Origin: Marinilactibacillus sp042660675 | Lineage (GTDB): Bacteria > Bacillota > Bacilli > Lactobacillales > Carnobacteriaceae_A | Direction of reading: 5' to 3' | Length of the DNA: 64,000 bases | Assembly: GCF_042660675.1 (NCBI RefSeq) | Contig: NZ_JBHSUL010000035.1 | Coordinates: forward strand, 47,811 to 111,810 | Shown: one piece after another, positions 25,951 to 35,684 of the stretch | How positions within the stretch are numbered: the first letter of the stretch is position 1 | Layout: each line of letters starts with the position of its first letter | Notes under the pieces: model-generated | Database searches by the model: none | What the model saw: the letters and a program-made list of their open reading frames with translations, nothing else | What the model was told of the DNA's origin: nothing | Made by a program: the position numbers and the translations under genes

Positions 25951-26298
25951 TTAGTCTTTTGAAACTTTGTGACTTAATTGCGTTTCTATTGCTTCGTAAA
26001 ATTGATTTCGATTTGTTACAACAAATATATGTTCCGTTCCTTGATTATCCCCAACAACAATCCTATTAGGAATCAGGCCTATTGAAACACCCTTTTTCAA
26101 TACATGAATATCTGTCAGCGGAATACGCGTGCTATCATAAGAGGACGTATTTTTTTGTGGATTAAAATAAAGCGCACCATTTGTAAGGGTAATTGTACCA
26201 CCAAGATACTTGAATCCGTCCTTCTTTTTGTTGGCTTTTTTTTCAAGTATGATCGACTCTTCAGGTGGTAGCTCTAAAGCTCTTGATTCATTTTTCAC
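25951..26298 (-). CDS. Small GRAM/PH-like domain protein
   Basis: A 115-residue soluble protein of unknown function. After a short charged N-terminus it reads as a row of beta strands: KYLGGTITLTNGALYFNPQK, TRIPLTDIHVLKKGVSIGLI, NRIVVGDNQGTEHIFVV, then a final helix FYEAIETQL. This is the pattern of a bacterial GRAM or PH-like domain, which often binds lipids or proteins. It stands alone between miaA and the SNF2 helicase gene, with its own terminator. The fold is inferred by eye. Confidence 0.7.
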   Translation of the reverse strand: MKNESRALELPPEESIILEKKANKKKDGFKYLGGTITLTNGALYFNPQKNTSSYDSTRIPLTDIHVLKKGVSIGLIPNRIVVGDNQGTEHIFVVTNRNQFYEAIETQLSHKVSKD

Positions 26299-26405
26299 TT
26301 AACACACCTTCTCTTTGAGATCATTCTTAATGATTTATAAACGTATTTTATGCCGAATGATAGGCTTATACAACTAAAGACACTTCCAAAAGCACAAAAA
26401 CGCTA

Positions 26406-29400
26406 TTAATCGTTCAACAAGTTCAATACTTCATCTTTTGACAGACTCGTAATCGTTTTCTCGTTTCCAGTTTCAATGACATCATCAATTAGCTCACGTT
26501 TTTTCGCTTGTAACTCATTGATTCTTTCTTCAATTGTACCCGTAGCAATTAAACGAATAACTTGAACAGCATTTTTCTGACCATATCGATGTACACGGTC
26601 AGCTGCTTGGTCTTCAATGGCTGGGTTCCACCATGAATCATATAAGACTACTGTATCTCCACCGGTAAGGTTCAATCCAGTCCCGCCTGCTTTAAGTGAA
26701 ATCAGGAATAAATCCTTTTCTCCCATATTGAATCGGGTCGTCAGTTTTAATCGGTCTTCATTTTTAGTCTGACCGTCAAGATAGTGGTAATCCACTTCTT
26801 GCTTATCTAATCGATCTTTTATGATACTTAGCATTGACGTGAATTGAGAGAATAAGACAACACGCTTTCCATTTATTCTTGCTTCTTCAAGGTATTCTAG
26901 TAATCGCTCAAGCTTAGAACTATCTCCTTCAAAATCTGAAGAGATCAGTGATGGATCACAACAAATCTGTCTTAATCTTGTCATCCCAGCGAGTACACGA
27001 ATTCGATTTCTTTCAAACGTATTTTCTTGAATCATCCCTTTGACTTCTTCACGTATCATCGTTAATTGAGACTGATAAATGCGTTTTTGTTCAGGTGATA
27101 GTTCAATATATTCCGTCGTCTCTGTTTTAGCAGGTAAATCACTCAGTACATCACGCTTCAGTCGTCTTAATACGAAAGGACGAATTTTAGCTGCAATGCG
27201 ACTTTGCGTTGTCTGTTTATAAGCTTTCCTATTTTTAAACAGTCCAGGTTGAACAATAGAAAATAGTGACCATAACTCTCCAAGATTATTCTCAATCGGC
27301 GTTCCAGATAAAGCAAACTTAGTATCAGCTTTCAAATGCATCACAGCTTGAGTCGTTTTAGCTGAACTATTCTTCACATTCTGAGATTCATCCAAAACAA
27401 TCGTTTTGAAATTATGATCTTTATACAAGAGGAAATCTCTTTGAATCAACGGATAGCTCGTAATGAGTACTGGAATTTCTTCTTCAATCGATTGACGAAT
27501 AGCGGCTTCTCGTTCTTCTATAGAACCGGCTACTAGAATCGTTTGAATACCTGGAGCGAATTTTTGAAACTCGTGCTGCCAGTTATATAAGACACTCGAA
27601 GGACAAATGATCAGATATTGTCCGCCAACTTCTTGCACTTTAGAAAGCAAGAAAGTGATGGTTTGAAGTGTTTTCCCAAGCCCCATATCATCCGCTAGCA
27701 CCCCACCAAATCCATAATGGTCAAGTGATTTAAGCCAGTTGAACCCAGTTTTCTGATACGGTCTAAGATCTGCTTGAAGCTCGTTAGGCAACTCGAAATT
27801 CAAATTCTGTGGTTCCAGCAATTGCTGCGTTAGCTTCCTGAATTGATTCCCTTGATTGATAATAGAATCTTCGAGTACGGTTAACCCTTGGAACAATGGT
27901 ACGGTCATTTCCTCTTTAATATCGTCTGTATCAATATCCATCTTCTGAACGGTTTCGTTCAATTGCTTGAATTTCTCTTCTTTTAAATTCAAAATCTTAC
28001 CGTTAGATAAACGGTAGTAGTGTTTGTTGTTGTTGAGTTGTCTAATCAATTCTTTTAAATCATCCGCTTCAATGTCTTCTGCTTCAAAGTTGATATCCAA
28101 AAGATTGGAGTTTCGATTTAATTCGATTGAAATTGAAGGCGCTGTTCTTGGCTCATAGACTAATTGCTTCGCATTCGTAGACATAAAGATTTCAAATTGT
28201 TCAGCTAGGGTTGGTAAACTTTCATAGAGAAACTCACTTAACTCATCTAATGAATCCAGCACCCAGCGTCCGTCTCTAACAACTGCGGTACTTAAACATT
28301 CATGTGCTAATCTAAGCAGGCCGTCTTCTTTGATTAATTCTCTGATCACAACTTTTTCCATTGCTTCATCGATCGGCTGATCTTTAAGCGGGAAAATCGT
28401 TAGTTCTCCGTATTTAAACACTGGACTGATCAGTAATTGGTCATCTAATGTATCGATATAACATTGTGCGACCAACTCTTCTCGAAAAACGATTTGCTGC
28501 ACTTCTTGGTTGACTTCGATATCTAAAAATGAAGATAACTGTGACAGCACAGTAGAGGCGAATTCCGTTAAGTCTCTAGAGCGCATCACCAAAGGAGCAT
28601 GTTGGCTCTTACTGAATACTTCCATTAAGTTGCTCAACAAGTTATATTGTTCCGAAGTCAGGAAGAAAAACTCATGATTCCATTCGACAATGTTTGCGCC
28701 TCGATGGAAGTTCATTTCAAGTTCATCTGTATCTTCTTCCATAATAGAGAAGTGATACAGTTGCTCTTTCTTCTCTAATTGAAATTTAAGTGGGAATCGC
28801 TCAAAAGAATCCGTGATCAATACTTTATCCAAATCACTTAGTTTCATCAAATGTTTTGGTGGTCGGCCGAACCTAACAAAGCCTCCATCCGTTTTTTCTA
28901 GAGCTTTTAACACCATTTTAAGACTTCTTGAAGGTATTTCGATATCGCTCTTGTTCTGATAAGAATTGGCATAGCCCACCGGTGTCGCAGATCTTACTAA
29001 ATGATAGACATCATACAGTATTTCAAGCATTTTTCTATCTGCTGGATTCAAACCATGCTTATAAGGATCATAGGTAAAGTTTTTACCAAATTCATATGAA
29101 CGACCTTCCAAAATCTCTGAAATGACGTGTGGAATATTTTTTACTACGTATAATCTATCTAGACCAACTTTCATATATAGGTCGTAAGCATAAGCATAAC
29201 CCGTTCCACTAACGTTCAAGATAAATTCAAATTTCAAAGATTGATTTTTATAGTCATTTGTTTGTCTGGAAATTTCTTGTTTTGATACTTGAATTAGCTG
29301 CTTGAGTGCTTCTTCACTTTTTTTGTAGGAAAACATCGGTTCCTTAAGGGCAGCTCCCGGAGCAGACTTCAATACTTTTTTCAGGTCATCTTGTTGTACT

Positions 29401-29690
29401 AAATTGGCTTGAAGCATACTTGCCACTACGTGCTTACATGCTCCAGAATTTTTTTCAAAAGGAACACAGGTACAGTGGTACTTCTTAGCCACCCCATTTG
29501 GATAGAATCTAAGGTTGACCTGCTCGCTTCTAGCATCTTCAACTGAAAATACCAAAGTGCTTTCCTTATCATTTACTGAAGTAAGCTTTACCGCCTGGTC
29601 ACCAGATAGTTTTAATCCTTCAGCAAATACATTCGTATTCGACGCTAAGCTTTTTATCGTACTCTCAGGGAAAAATTGCTTTTTGAACAT
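26406..29690 (-). CDS. SNF2-family helicase with SWIM zinc finger
   Basis: A 1,094-residue Swi2/Snf2 ATPase. The N-terminus carries a SWIM-type zinc finger (CTCVPFEKNSGACKH, about residues 75-92), then a long helicase-associated region to about 620, then the two RecA lobes: ADDMGLGKT at about 668, VLDESQN (box II, DESQ rather than DEAH) at about 768, SGTPIENN, and lobe 2 with LKAGGTGLNLTGG and DRVHRYGQ. I chose the ATG complementary to 29688-29690, 9 nt from AAAGG; an in-frame ATG three codons earlier abuts that site. Such proteins are common in Bacillota, with unclear DNA-remodelling or repair roles. Confidence 0.92.
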   Translation of the reverse strand: MFKKQFFPESTIKSLASNTNVFAEGLKLSGDQAVKLTSVNDKESTLVFSVEDARSEQVNLRFYPNGVAKKYHCTCVPFEKNSGACKHVVASMLQANLVQQDDLKKVLKSAPGAALKEPMFSYKKSEEALKQLIQVSKQEISRQTNDYKNQSLKFEFILNVSGTGYAYAYDLYMKVGLDRLYVVKNIPHVISEILEGRSYEFGKNFTYDPYKHGLNPADRKMLEILYDVYHLVRSATPVGYANSYQNKSDIEIPSRSLKMVLKALEKTDGGFVRFGRPPKHLMKLSDLDKVLITDSFERFPLKFQLEKKEQLYHFSIMEEDTDELEMNFHRGANIVEWNHEFFFLTSEQYNLLSNLMEVFSKSQHAPLVMRSRDLTEFASTVLSQLSSFLDIEVNQEVQQIVFREELVAQCYIDTLDDQLLISPVFKYGELTIFPLKDQPIDEAMEKVVIRELIKEDGLLRLAHECLSTAVVRDGRWVLDSLDELSEFLYESLPTLAEQFEIFMSTNAKQLVYEPRTAPSISIELNRNSNLLDINFEAEDIEADDLKELIRQLNNNKHYYRLSNGKILNLKEEKFKQLNETVQKMDIDTDDIKEEMTVPLFQGLTVLEDSIINQGNQFRKLTQQLLEPQNLNFELPNELQADLRPYQKTGFNWLKSLDHYGFGGVLADDMGLGKTLQTITFLLSKVQEVGGQYLIICPSSVLYNWQHEFQKFAPGIQTILVAGSIEEREAAIRQSIEEEIPVLITSYPLIQRDFLLYKDHNFKTIVLDESQNVKNSSAKTTQAVMHLKADTKFALSGTPIENNLGELWSLFSIVQPGLFKNRKAYKQTTQSRIAAKIRPFVLRRLKRDVLSDLPAKTETTEYIELSPEQKRIYQSQLTMIREEVKGMIQENTFERNRIRVLAGMTRLRQICCDPSLISSDFEGDSSKLERLLEYLEEARINGKRVVLFSQFTSMLSIIKDRLDKQEVDYHYLDGQTKNEDRLKLTTRFNMGEKDLFLISLKAGGTGLNLTGGDTVVLYDSWWNPAIEDQAADRVHRYGQKNAVQVIRLIATGTIEERINELQAKKRELIDDVIETGNEKTITSLSKDEVLNLLND

Positions 29691-29856
29691 GCATGTCATC
29701 CTTTAATCAGTTTTAAACGTTACTTGTCGTCTATTGTTGAACCTTCAGTCAAAGCATTCATTATCTTTTCATTATACCAAATATTATCGTTACTTGTAAC
29801 AGATTAAAGAAAGAGATACACTAATTTTAATTAAATGACATAAGGAGTCCAATATA

Positions 29857-30495
29857 ATGAAAAAAATTCTTCCTCCAAAACTTCCTCTAAATTTACCAGA
29901 AGCTGACTTTGAAGCGGTTCTTGATTACGAAGATCCAGTATTAGAACATGTACTGATTCAGGATTGTACAATTCATCTTGATTCATTGCGAAATGTAGAA
30001 TTCAAGAATATGATATTTAAAAATGTTTTTTTTGAACAGTTCAGTGTACCGAATGCTTATTTCAAAGATGTCCTTTTTGATCACTGCCAGTGTATCAACG
30101 CTCAAATTGATGAATCAGCTTTAAAAAGAGTCGAATTCAGGCAATGTAGAATGAACGGTATATCCTTCGGAGATAGTTTTCTTGAAGATGTTCAATTTAA
30201 TCAAAGCATGTTAGATTTGTCTGGATTCGCTTATGCGAAACATAAAAACGTACGATTTACTTCTTGTCAGATGAAAGAAAGTGACTTCTACGAGAACAAA
30301 TTGAAAAACATTCAATTTGATGAATGCGATATGTCCGGTATTCGTTTTTCTAATACTTCTTTGAACGGCGTCGATTTGAGAACATCTACTTTTGAAAAAA
30401 TCGTTGTGAATACCCAAGACATTAAAGGCGCTATTGTAAACAGAGAACAAGCCCTTGGTTTTATGCAGTTATTAGGTTTAGTTGTTGAAGATTAG
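29857..30495 (+). CDS. Pentapeptide-repeat protein
   Basis: A 212-residue protein built of A(D/N)LXX-like repeats in degenerate form across about residues 45-185 (for example FKNMIFKNVFFEQFSVPNAY and FDECDMSGIRFSNTSLNGVD), predicting a right-handed quadrilateral beta-helix. There is no signal peptide or membrane helix. Some members of the superfamily (Qnr, MfpA) mimic DNA and protect gyrase, but many are of unknown function and I see nothing that places this one among Qnr proteins. It is the only plus-strand gene before xylR, divergent from the SNF2 gene, and ends in a bidirectional terminator. Confidence 0.88.
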   Translation: MKKILPPKLPLNLPEADFEAVLDYEDPVLEHVLIQDCTIHLDSLRNVEFKNMIFKNVFFEQFSVPNAYFKDVLFDHCQCINAQIDESALKRVEFRQCRMNGISFGDSFLEDVQFNQSMLDLSGFAYAKHKNVRFTSCQMKESDFYENKLKNIQFDECDMSGIRFSNTSLNGVDLRTSTFEKIVVNTQDIKGAIVNREQALGFMQLLGLVVED

Positions 30496-30515
30496 CGTTT
30501 AGGGCTATACAAAGT

Positions 30516-30560
30516 AAAAGCGTAACAATCCAATTCTCACACTTGGATTATTACGCTTTT
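30516..30560. terminator. Bidirectional terminator
   Basis: Arms 30516-30533 and 30543-30560 (AAAAGCGTAA...AATCCAA with TTGGATT...TTACGCTTTT) form an 18-bp stem with one mismatch, flanked by A-runs on the left and T-runs on the right. It serves the plus-strand pentapeptide gene and the minus-strand GH27 gene, which end toward each other. Confidence 0.92.
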
Positions 30561-30566
30561 TTATGA

Positions 30567-31847
30567 TTATTTAGTGATTTTGTAAAGTTTTACGTCGTGT
30601 GGTTGGATGTCTAATTGAGTAATTTCTTGGTAGTTTGTCCTTTCATCTGACCAAACATCAATGACCGAACCCTTTGCTTCAAGAAGGATTTTACTAAAAT
30701 CGATTTCTGTGGTTTTTGAATAATCATTCAAATTAAACACAGCTAACCATTCGCAATCCATTCCCTGACTGTGCCAGATTGCGATATCTTCTTTTCTAGA
30801 CACTTCAAATCCGCTATGACTATGCTCGTTCAACTCTTGAAGATAGCGATTCTGAAGTAACTTCAAAGTCCATTCATCATTATCTGGCAAATGTCCTCCA
30901 AACATCAACGGCGACCTGAAGATAGACCAAAGCGACATCATCGATTTCTGCTCTTCTTTTGTAAACCTGGACATACGGTCGCCCCCACCACCATCGACGG
31001 ATCTTACACCGATGTGACCTAGTGGTAACATATCACAGTCTGGCCAGTTTCCTTCTCTTACGAAAGGAGACCACTTTGCGCTTTTCTCAAACATTTCGTA
31101 TAACTGCCACCAATTGTCCCAGTAATCATCTGTCAGTCTCCACATATTTGCGTTGTTCTGCAAGAAACTACCATGCTCCAAAGAAGCGGGACCAGGAGAT
31201 AAACTCAACACGATTTCTCTTCCTGACTCATCGATCACTTCTCGAATCAGTTCAATTTCCTCAACATGTCCTCCATACAATTTCGAATCAGCTATATCAT
31301 CGATTTTTAGAAAATCCACACCCCAAGAAGCATACAATTCTATTAAGGAAGTATAGTAGGCTTTCGCTCCAGGGTGAGATGGATCAACTCCATACATATC
31401 TGTGTTCCATGGACATATTGAATTCGGCTTAGCAATATCTCTTGCTGTATAGTCAGAATTTTTGATCTTAGCATTTTGATGGACGGCTTGTCTTGGGATG
31501 CCTCTCATAATATGGATTCCAAATTTAAGCCCTAGTGAATGAATATACTCACCCAGTGGCTTGAACCCATTCCCGTTTTCAGAAGACGGAAATCGTTTTT
31601 CGGACGGCATCAATCTTGAATACTCATCCATAATTAGATCTGTGAAGGGATGGTAAACCGAAGAATCTGCTTCTGGTTCATACCACTGAATATCAACAAC
31701 CACATATTCCCAACCATAATCTTTCAGATGTTCTGATATATATTGGGCATTTTCATGTATATCTGTTTCTGTTACTGCTGCACCGAAACAATCCCAGCTA
31801 TTCCATCCTTTTGGTGGTGTCTTGGCCCATGTTCTAAATTCATTCAT
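30567..31847 (-). CDS. GH27 glycosidase (alpha-galactosidase or beta-L-arabinopyranosidase)
   Basis: A 426-residue (beta/alpha)8 hydrolase of family GH27. It opens with TPPKGWNSWDCFG, the family start, and has the likely nucleophile Asp183 in FLKIDD and the acid/base candidate Asp240 or Asp241 in WRLTDDYWDNW. There is no signal peptide, so it acts inside the cell. GH27 includes alpha-galactosidases and beta-L-arabinopyranosidases; Geobacillus stearothermophilus carries a GH27 arabinopyranosidase in its arabinan cluster. The neighbouring GH127 gene and AraR-type promoter favour the arabinose activity, by inference. It is the last gene of the operon starting at 38345. Confidence 0.85.
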   Translation of the reverse strand: MNEFRTWAKTPPKGWNSWDCFGAAVTETDIHENAQYISEHLKDYGWEYVVVDIQWYEPEADSSVYHPFTDLIMDEYSRLMPSEKRFPSSENGNGFKPLGEYIHSLGLKFGIHIMRGIPRQAVHQNAKIKNSDYTARDIAKPNSICPWNTDMYGVDPSHPGAKAYYTSLIELYASWGVDFLKIDDIADSKLYGGHVEEIELIREVIDESGREIVLSLSPGPASLEHGSFLQNNANMWRLTDDYWDNWWQLYEMFEKSAKWSPFVREGNWPDCDMLPLGHIGVRSVDGGGGDRMSRFTKEEQKSMMSLWSIFRSPLMFGGHLPDNDEWTLKLLQNRYLQELNEHSHSGFEVSRKEDIAIWHSQGMDCEWLAVFNLNDYSKTTEIDFSKILLEAKGSVIDVWSDERTNYQEITQLDIQPHDVKLYKITK

Positions 31848-31882
31848 TCAAATTGACTCCTTCCAATACTTGTATTCGCGTA

Positions 31883-33832
31883 TTACTTTTTGACTACCCA
31901 GACCATCATTTCACCAACTGAACGATTAGCCCATAAATGATAAGGTATAAATGTTAAATCTTTTTCTTCGTAAACAGGTTCTTTATAATTTCTGTATAGT
32001 GCGTTATTCCACTCTTCATCAATGACTCTTTTTTCACCTAGTGCTTTAAGTGCAACATGAGATCCCAACACCGAATCACTAACTTTTTCTGCACGAATAT
32101 GATCTTTTAAACGCATTAGATGTAGGTCTGACTCGTTGTCCGTTTCTTCCATACAATAGACGAATGGACCTCTTTGTAGTGCTACTTTTCCTAAATCATC
32201 TCTAACTCTAGGATGCGCCTGGTGCATAATGACCGGAACATCAAATGTGATTTTTAAAGTAAGTGTTTCTTCTACAAGTACCATTGCGTAGCCATCAACA
32301 ACCTCATAGTCTACGTCTGAACCGGTTTGTTTGATTGAAAGATTTTCGGCCCATGTTGGGACCCTGATACCGAGTGTTAAAGTATTTGGAGCTTCTACTT
32401 TTAGTACAAGTGAACCCTCATCATCAAAAGAAACTTTCTGTTCGACTTCGACTTCTTGATTGTTGAATGGGACGGTTCCTGAATGATCCATGAACAGATT
32501 TACATAAAGTGCATCATCTTTTTCACTATATAAGTATTTTTCAAGAGAAGTCAGTGTTCTTGCAATATTTGGTGGACAACAAGCACACCCGAACCAGGAT
32601 GGTCTGGTTGATTTTACATGGCTTTTCCCAGGATCTTTCTGACTTGATTCCGAATTGACTTCTAGTGGGTTAACATAGAAGAAATGTTTCCCGTCCAGCG
32701 CCATTCCACTAATGACTGAGTTATACAAAGCCCGTTCCATAACATGAGCATACTCGGCATCGACCTCATTTTTCATCATAGCTTTCGCAAAGAACATCAG
32801 ACCTATAGCAGCGCAAGTTTCACAGTACATCGTATCATTCGGCAAATCGTAATCGAATGTAAATGCCTCTCCGTGAACTGTAGAACCGACTCCACCCGTA
32901 ATGTATAAGCGTTTTTTGACAATATTTTTCCAAATACGTTTTGATGCTTTGAAAAGTTTGTCATTTTTTGTGTAATAAGCAACATCGGCCATAGCCGCAG
33001 CCATGTAAACCAATCTCACAGCATGTCCTACAGCTTCTGTTTGTTCGATAACTGGTTTGTGTGCTTGATGATAAACGGTGTTAACTTGAAAAGGTTTTTT
33101 GTCATCAATACCTAAGTCATCATTTTCTTCCAATTGCTTTTTATAAAAATCAGGATCTTGTCCGCGAATCTCCAAGAACCATTCGCTTAATTTGAGGTAA
33201 CTTTCATCTTTCGTTACTTCATAAAGTTTGACAAGTGCCAGTTCAATCTCCTGATGACCATCAGCACCCTTTATTTTTCCTTTTTCTGAACCAAAGTGAT
33301 TCTGAATACATTCAACAAATTTCTTAACAACATTAATCAAACGTTCGTCACCTGTTGCCTGATAATGAGCCACTGCTGCTTCCATTAAATGACCTGCACA
33401 GTATAATTCGTGACTCTCATATAGCTTTCTGAATTTCAATTCGGGTGCATCAATTTGATAAAAGGTACTTAAGTATCCATCATCTTCTTGAGCCTCTTCA
33501 ATTAACTCCACCACTTCGTTCATCATGTCATTCAACTTATCGTCTTTTGTAATTTTATAGACATTAGCTGCAGATTCTAACCACTTATAGACATCTGAAT
33601 CTTGAAACAACCAGCCATAATGATGTCCTTCAGTTCGTCCAGCAGCAATTTTAAAGTTTTCAATAGCATGACTTTTTTCTGAAGGGATATTGGCATCGTC
33701 TCGTTCTTTATCAATTTTAATATCTTCAAGATCGTTTAAAACATTCCACTGGAAAGGAATCATTTCAGTCATGATCAAATCAATATACCGCTTCCAAAAT
33801 TCGTCTTTAATCTCAATCTTTGAACCTAACAT
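31883..33832 (-). CDS. GH127 beta-L-arabinofuranosidase
   Basis: This intracellular enzyme would remove beta-linked L-arabinofuranose, as HypBA1 of Bifidobacterium longum does. The ATG complementary to 33830-33832 has GGAGG 8 nt upstream and gives 649 residues. The zinc/catalytic set aligns well with HypBA1: Glu322 (GEAFTFDYDLP), Glu338 and Cys340 (MYCETCAA), and Cys418-Cys419 (GCACCPPN). No signal peptide. It sits 35 bp from the GH27 gene and 25 bp from a small acidic protein gene. No GH121 partner is seen in the window. Confidence 0.93.
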   Translation of the reverse strand: MLGSKIEIKDEFWKRYIDLIMTEMIPFQWNVLNDLEDIKIDKERDDANIPSEKSHAIENFKIAAGRTEGHHYGWLFQDSDVYKWLESAANVYKITKDDKLNDMMNEVVELIEEAQEDDGYLSTFYQIDAPELKFRKLYESHELYCAGHLMEAAVAHYQATGDERLINVVKKFVECIQNHFGSEKGKIKGADGHQEIELALVKLYEVTKDESYLKLSEWFLEIRGQDPDFYKKQLEENDDLGIDDKKPFQVNTVYHQAHKPVIEQTEAVGHAVRLVYMAAAMADVAYYTKNDKLFKASKRIWKNIVKKRLYITGGVGSTVHGEAFTFDYDLPNDTMYCETCAAIGLMFFAKAMMKNEVDAEYAHVMERALYNSVISGMALDGKHFFYVNPLEVNSESSQKDPGKSHVKSTRPSWFGCACCPPNIARTLTSLEKYLYSEKDDALYVNLFMDHSGTVPFNNQEVEVEQKVSFDDEGSLVLKVEAPNTLTLGIRVPTWAENLSIKQTGSDVDYEVVDGYAMVLVEETLTLKITFDVPVIMHQAHPRVRDDLGKVALQRGPFVYCMEETDNESDLHLMRLKDHIRAEKVSDSVLGSHVALKALGEKRVIDEEWNNALYRNYKEPVYEEKDLTFIPYHLWANRSVGEMMVWVVKK

Positions 33833-33857
33833 GCATCTTTCCTCCACATTCAAATTT

Positions 33858-34064
33858 TTAATCGTCTTTTTGAGATGGATCTTTTGTCTCTTCGAGATCC
33901 TTTACTTTATCAACGTCAAACGCTTCGAAATCTTCCGGTTTTGTTTCTTCTGAATGGGTGCCTTCTTTAGCATTCACTTTTTTATCTTCTTGATCTGCAT
34001 CTATATTCGAGGGAAGATTAGGATTTACAATATTGGCATCACCGTTAATTGGATTGTTTTGCAT
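33858..34064 (-). CDS. Small acidic protein, paralog 1 (unknown function)
   Basis: A 68-residue, strongly hydrophilic protein with no cysteine, no membrane segment and no signal peptide; probably largely disordered. GGAGG lies 7 nt before the ATG, arguing that it is translated. It begins MQNNPINGDAN and ends with KPEDFEAFDVDKVKDLEETK plus a short tail. The same N- and C-terminal patterns occur in the 76-residue protein at 38830-39060. It lies between a DUF624 gene and the GH127 gene in an AraR/CcpA-controlled operon. I do not recognise the family. Confidence 0.8.
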   Translation of the reverse strand: MQNNPINGDANIVNPNLPSNIDADQEDKKVNAKEGTHSEETKPEDFEAFDVDKVKDLEETKDPSQKDD

Positions 34065-34077
34065 GACCACACCTCCT

Positions 34078-34722
34078 TTAGTTTTGTGACTCTGTTAAAT
34101 GTTCTGCGCCAACTTTTTTTAATTTGAAGATATCTACAAGTACCACTCTAAAAGAAATATAAGCAAAGATAGATAATCCAAATACAGGTATTAAACCGGG
34201 TAGATTATAATAAACTATAACGATAATGGCTGCCAATATGGCTGCTACGATTGTGTCCTTTGGCTTACCGACCATCAGAATAAAACTTCTTTTAATGTAG
34301 TTGAAAATAGAATCCTCAAACTGAACATAAATTGGAAAAAGATGCATTAGTAATAAAATGAAAAGGACGGTTAAAAGGGTCAATATGGTTACTGCTACGG
34401 TACCCATCACGCCCATATTGAAAATACCTAAGAGCCTGAAATCGATGTACAGCACTAACATGGTTAAATAAAGAATCAGACCAAGTTTATTGGCTTTAAT
34501 GAATTCTTGTTTATAGTACTTCCAGAATAATTTATATAGACGTTCTTTATACCCACCGTACATTTCTTTGTGCCTAATGCATGCATACAAAGCTGTTGTA
34601 GCTGGGAAAACACCGAAAATAACGCCACCTAATAAAGTAAACAAAGTCCAACATAAATTCAGCAAAAACAAGTCTAATCCAATCTCTCCAATTTTTTGGT
34701 AACCGTTCATAAATTTTTCCAT
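34078..34722 (-). CDS. DUF624 (YesL-like) membrane protein
   Basis: A 214-residue integral membrane protein with about five hydrophobic helices (near residues 15-40, 70-95, 100-125, 150-180 and 185-200). It contains FPATTALYACIRH after the first helix, the family signature region. Members sit next to LplABC-type sugar importers in many Bacillota; a role in transport or its regulation is suspected but not shown. It follows the second permease by 30 bp. A paralog lies at 52608-53243 in another importer operon. Confidence 0.88.
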   Translation of the reverse strand: MEKFMNGYQKIGEIGLDLFLLNLCWTLFTLLGGVIFGVFPATTALYACIRHKEMYGGYKERLYKLFWKYYKQEFIKANKLGLILYLTMLVLYIDFRLLGIFNMGVMGTVAVTILTLLTVLFILLLMHLFPIYVQFEDSIFNYIKRSFILMVGKPKDTIVAAILAAIIVIVYYNLPGLIPVFGLSIFAYISFRVVLVDIFKLKKVGAEHLTESQN

Positions 34723-34752
34723 TTATAACCCCTCAATTCATATCGTTTTGAC

Positions 34753-35661
34753 TTATCCTTTTAGTGAACCAATCATAACGCCTTTATCAAAGTATTTTTG
34801 TATAAATGGATATACGATTAATATTGGCAATGTTGATACTATAATAACGGCATATTTGATTTGATCAGCAAATTGTTGTGCGTATCCACCGATATCCCCG
34901 CCACCTGCTCCAGCCCCTTGTTGGAACGCTTGGTTTGAGATAAGAATATCTCTTAATACAATTTGTAACGGTTGTTTGTCATAATCTCGGATAAAAATTA
35001 ATCCAGTAAAGAAGTTATTCCAATGCTGTACTAAATAATAAAGACCAATCACTGAAATTAAAGCTTTAGAAAGTGGCAAAGCTACTTTCATGAAAAACTG
35101 AAAATGTGAGCAGCCATCCAATTCAGCTGCTTCATATAAACTATTCGGTATAGAATTTTCAAAGAAAGTTCTAGCGATAATTAAATTAAAAACATTTAGT
35201 GCTGTAGGAAGAACAAATACCCATCTTGTATTAATTAGTCCGAGGTCTCTAAAAAGGATGTACGTTGGGATAATCCCACCATTGAAAAACATCGTAAAAG
35301 CAAAGAAAAAGGTTAAAAAATTTCTACCTGTCATTTCTTTTCTAGAAAGTGCATAAGCAGCAGGCAAAGTGACGAGTAGATTAATCATTGTTCCACCTAA
35401 TGTATAAAGAAGTGTATTGGAATATCCAATCCATATACGAGTGTCTTCAATAATTTGCTGATATCCGTAAAAACTAATCCCTTTTGGCCAAAGAGTTACG
35501 AGTCCACGAGTGACTAATGTAGAATCACTAATAGACGCAATAATTACAAAGTAGATCGGATAAGCAACAGCAATAAAGATCATAATACTTAATACAACGA
35601 CAAAGGTATCAAACAGAATGTCTGCTTTGGAATTTCTTTTCATGTAAGTTGCCATCTTCAT
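34753..35661 (-). CDS. Carbohydrate ABC transporter permease, LplC/AraQ type
   Basis: A 302-residue permease with six predicted membrane helices and the EAA loop EAAELDGCSHFQFFMKVALP that docks the ATPase. It ends VMIGSLKG, as AraQ-type permeases do. The ATG complementary to 35659-35661 follows GGAG by 8 nt; an earlier in-frame ATG lacks a site. It partners the permease at 35685-36638 and the lipoprotein at 36732-38345. No ATPase gene is in the operon. Confidence 0.93.
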   Translation of the reverse strand: MKMATYMKRNSKADILFDTFVVVLSIMIFIAVAYPIYFVIIASISDSTLVTRGLVTLWPKGISFYGYQQIIEDTRIWIGYSNTLLYTLGGTMINLLVTLPAAYALSRKEMTGRNFLTFFFAFTMFFNGGIIPTYILFRDLGLINTRWVFVLPTALNVFNLIIARTFFENSIPNSLYEAAELDGCSHFQFFMKVALPLSKALISVIGLYYLVQHWNNFFTGLIFIRDYDKQPLQIVLRDILISNQAFQQGAGAGGGDIGGYAQQFADQIKYAVIIVSTLPILIVYPFIQKYFDKGVMIGSLKG

Positions 35662-35684
35662 GTTTTTTTCTCCTCTCATCAATA

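Noticed and set aside
29857..30495. Pentapeptide-repeat protein as a Qnr-type quinolone resistance factor
   Set aside because: Repeats are degenerate and no Qnr-specific loops were recognised; only the general fold can be claimed.
31022..31432. A 136-codon plus-strand open frame opposite the GH27 gene
   Set aside because: Antisense to a conserved catalytic domain, no recognisable motif or start signal.
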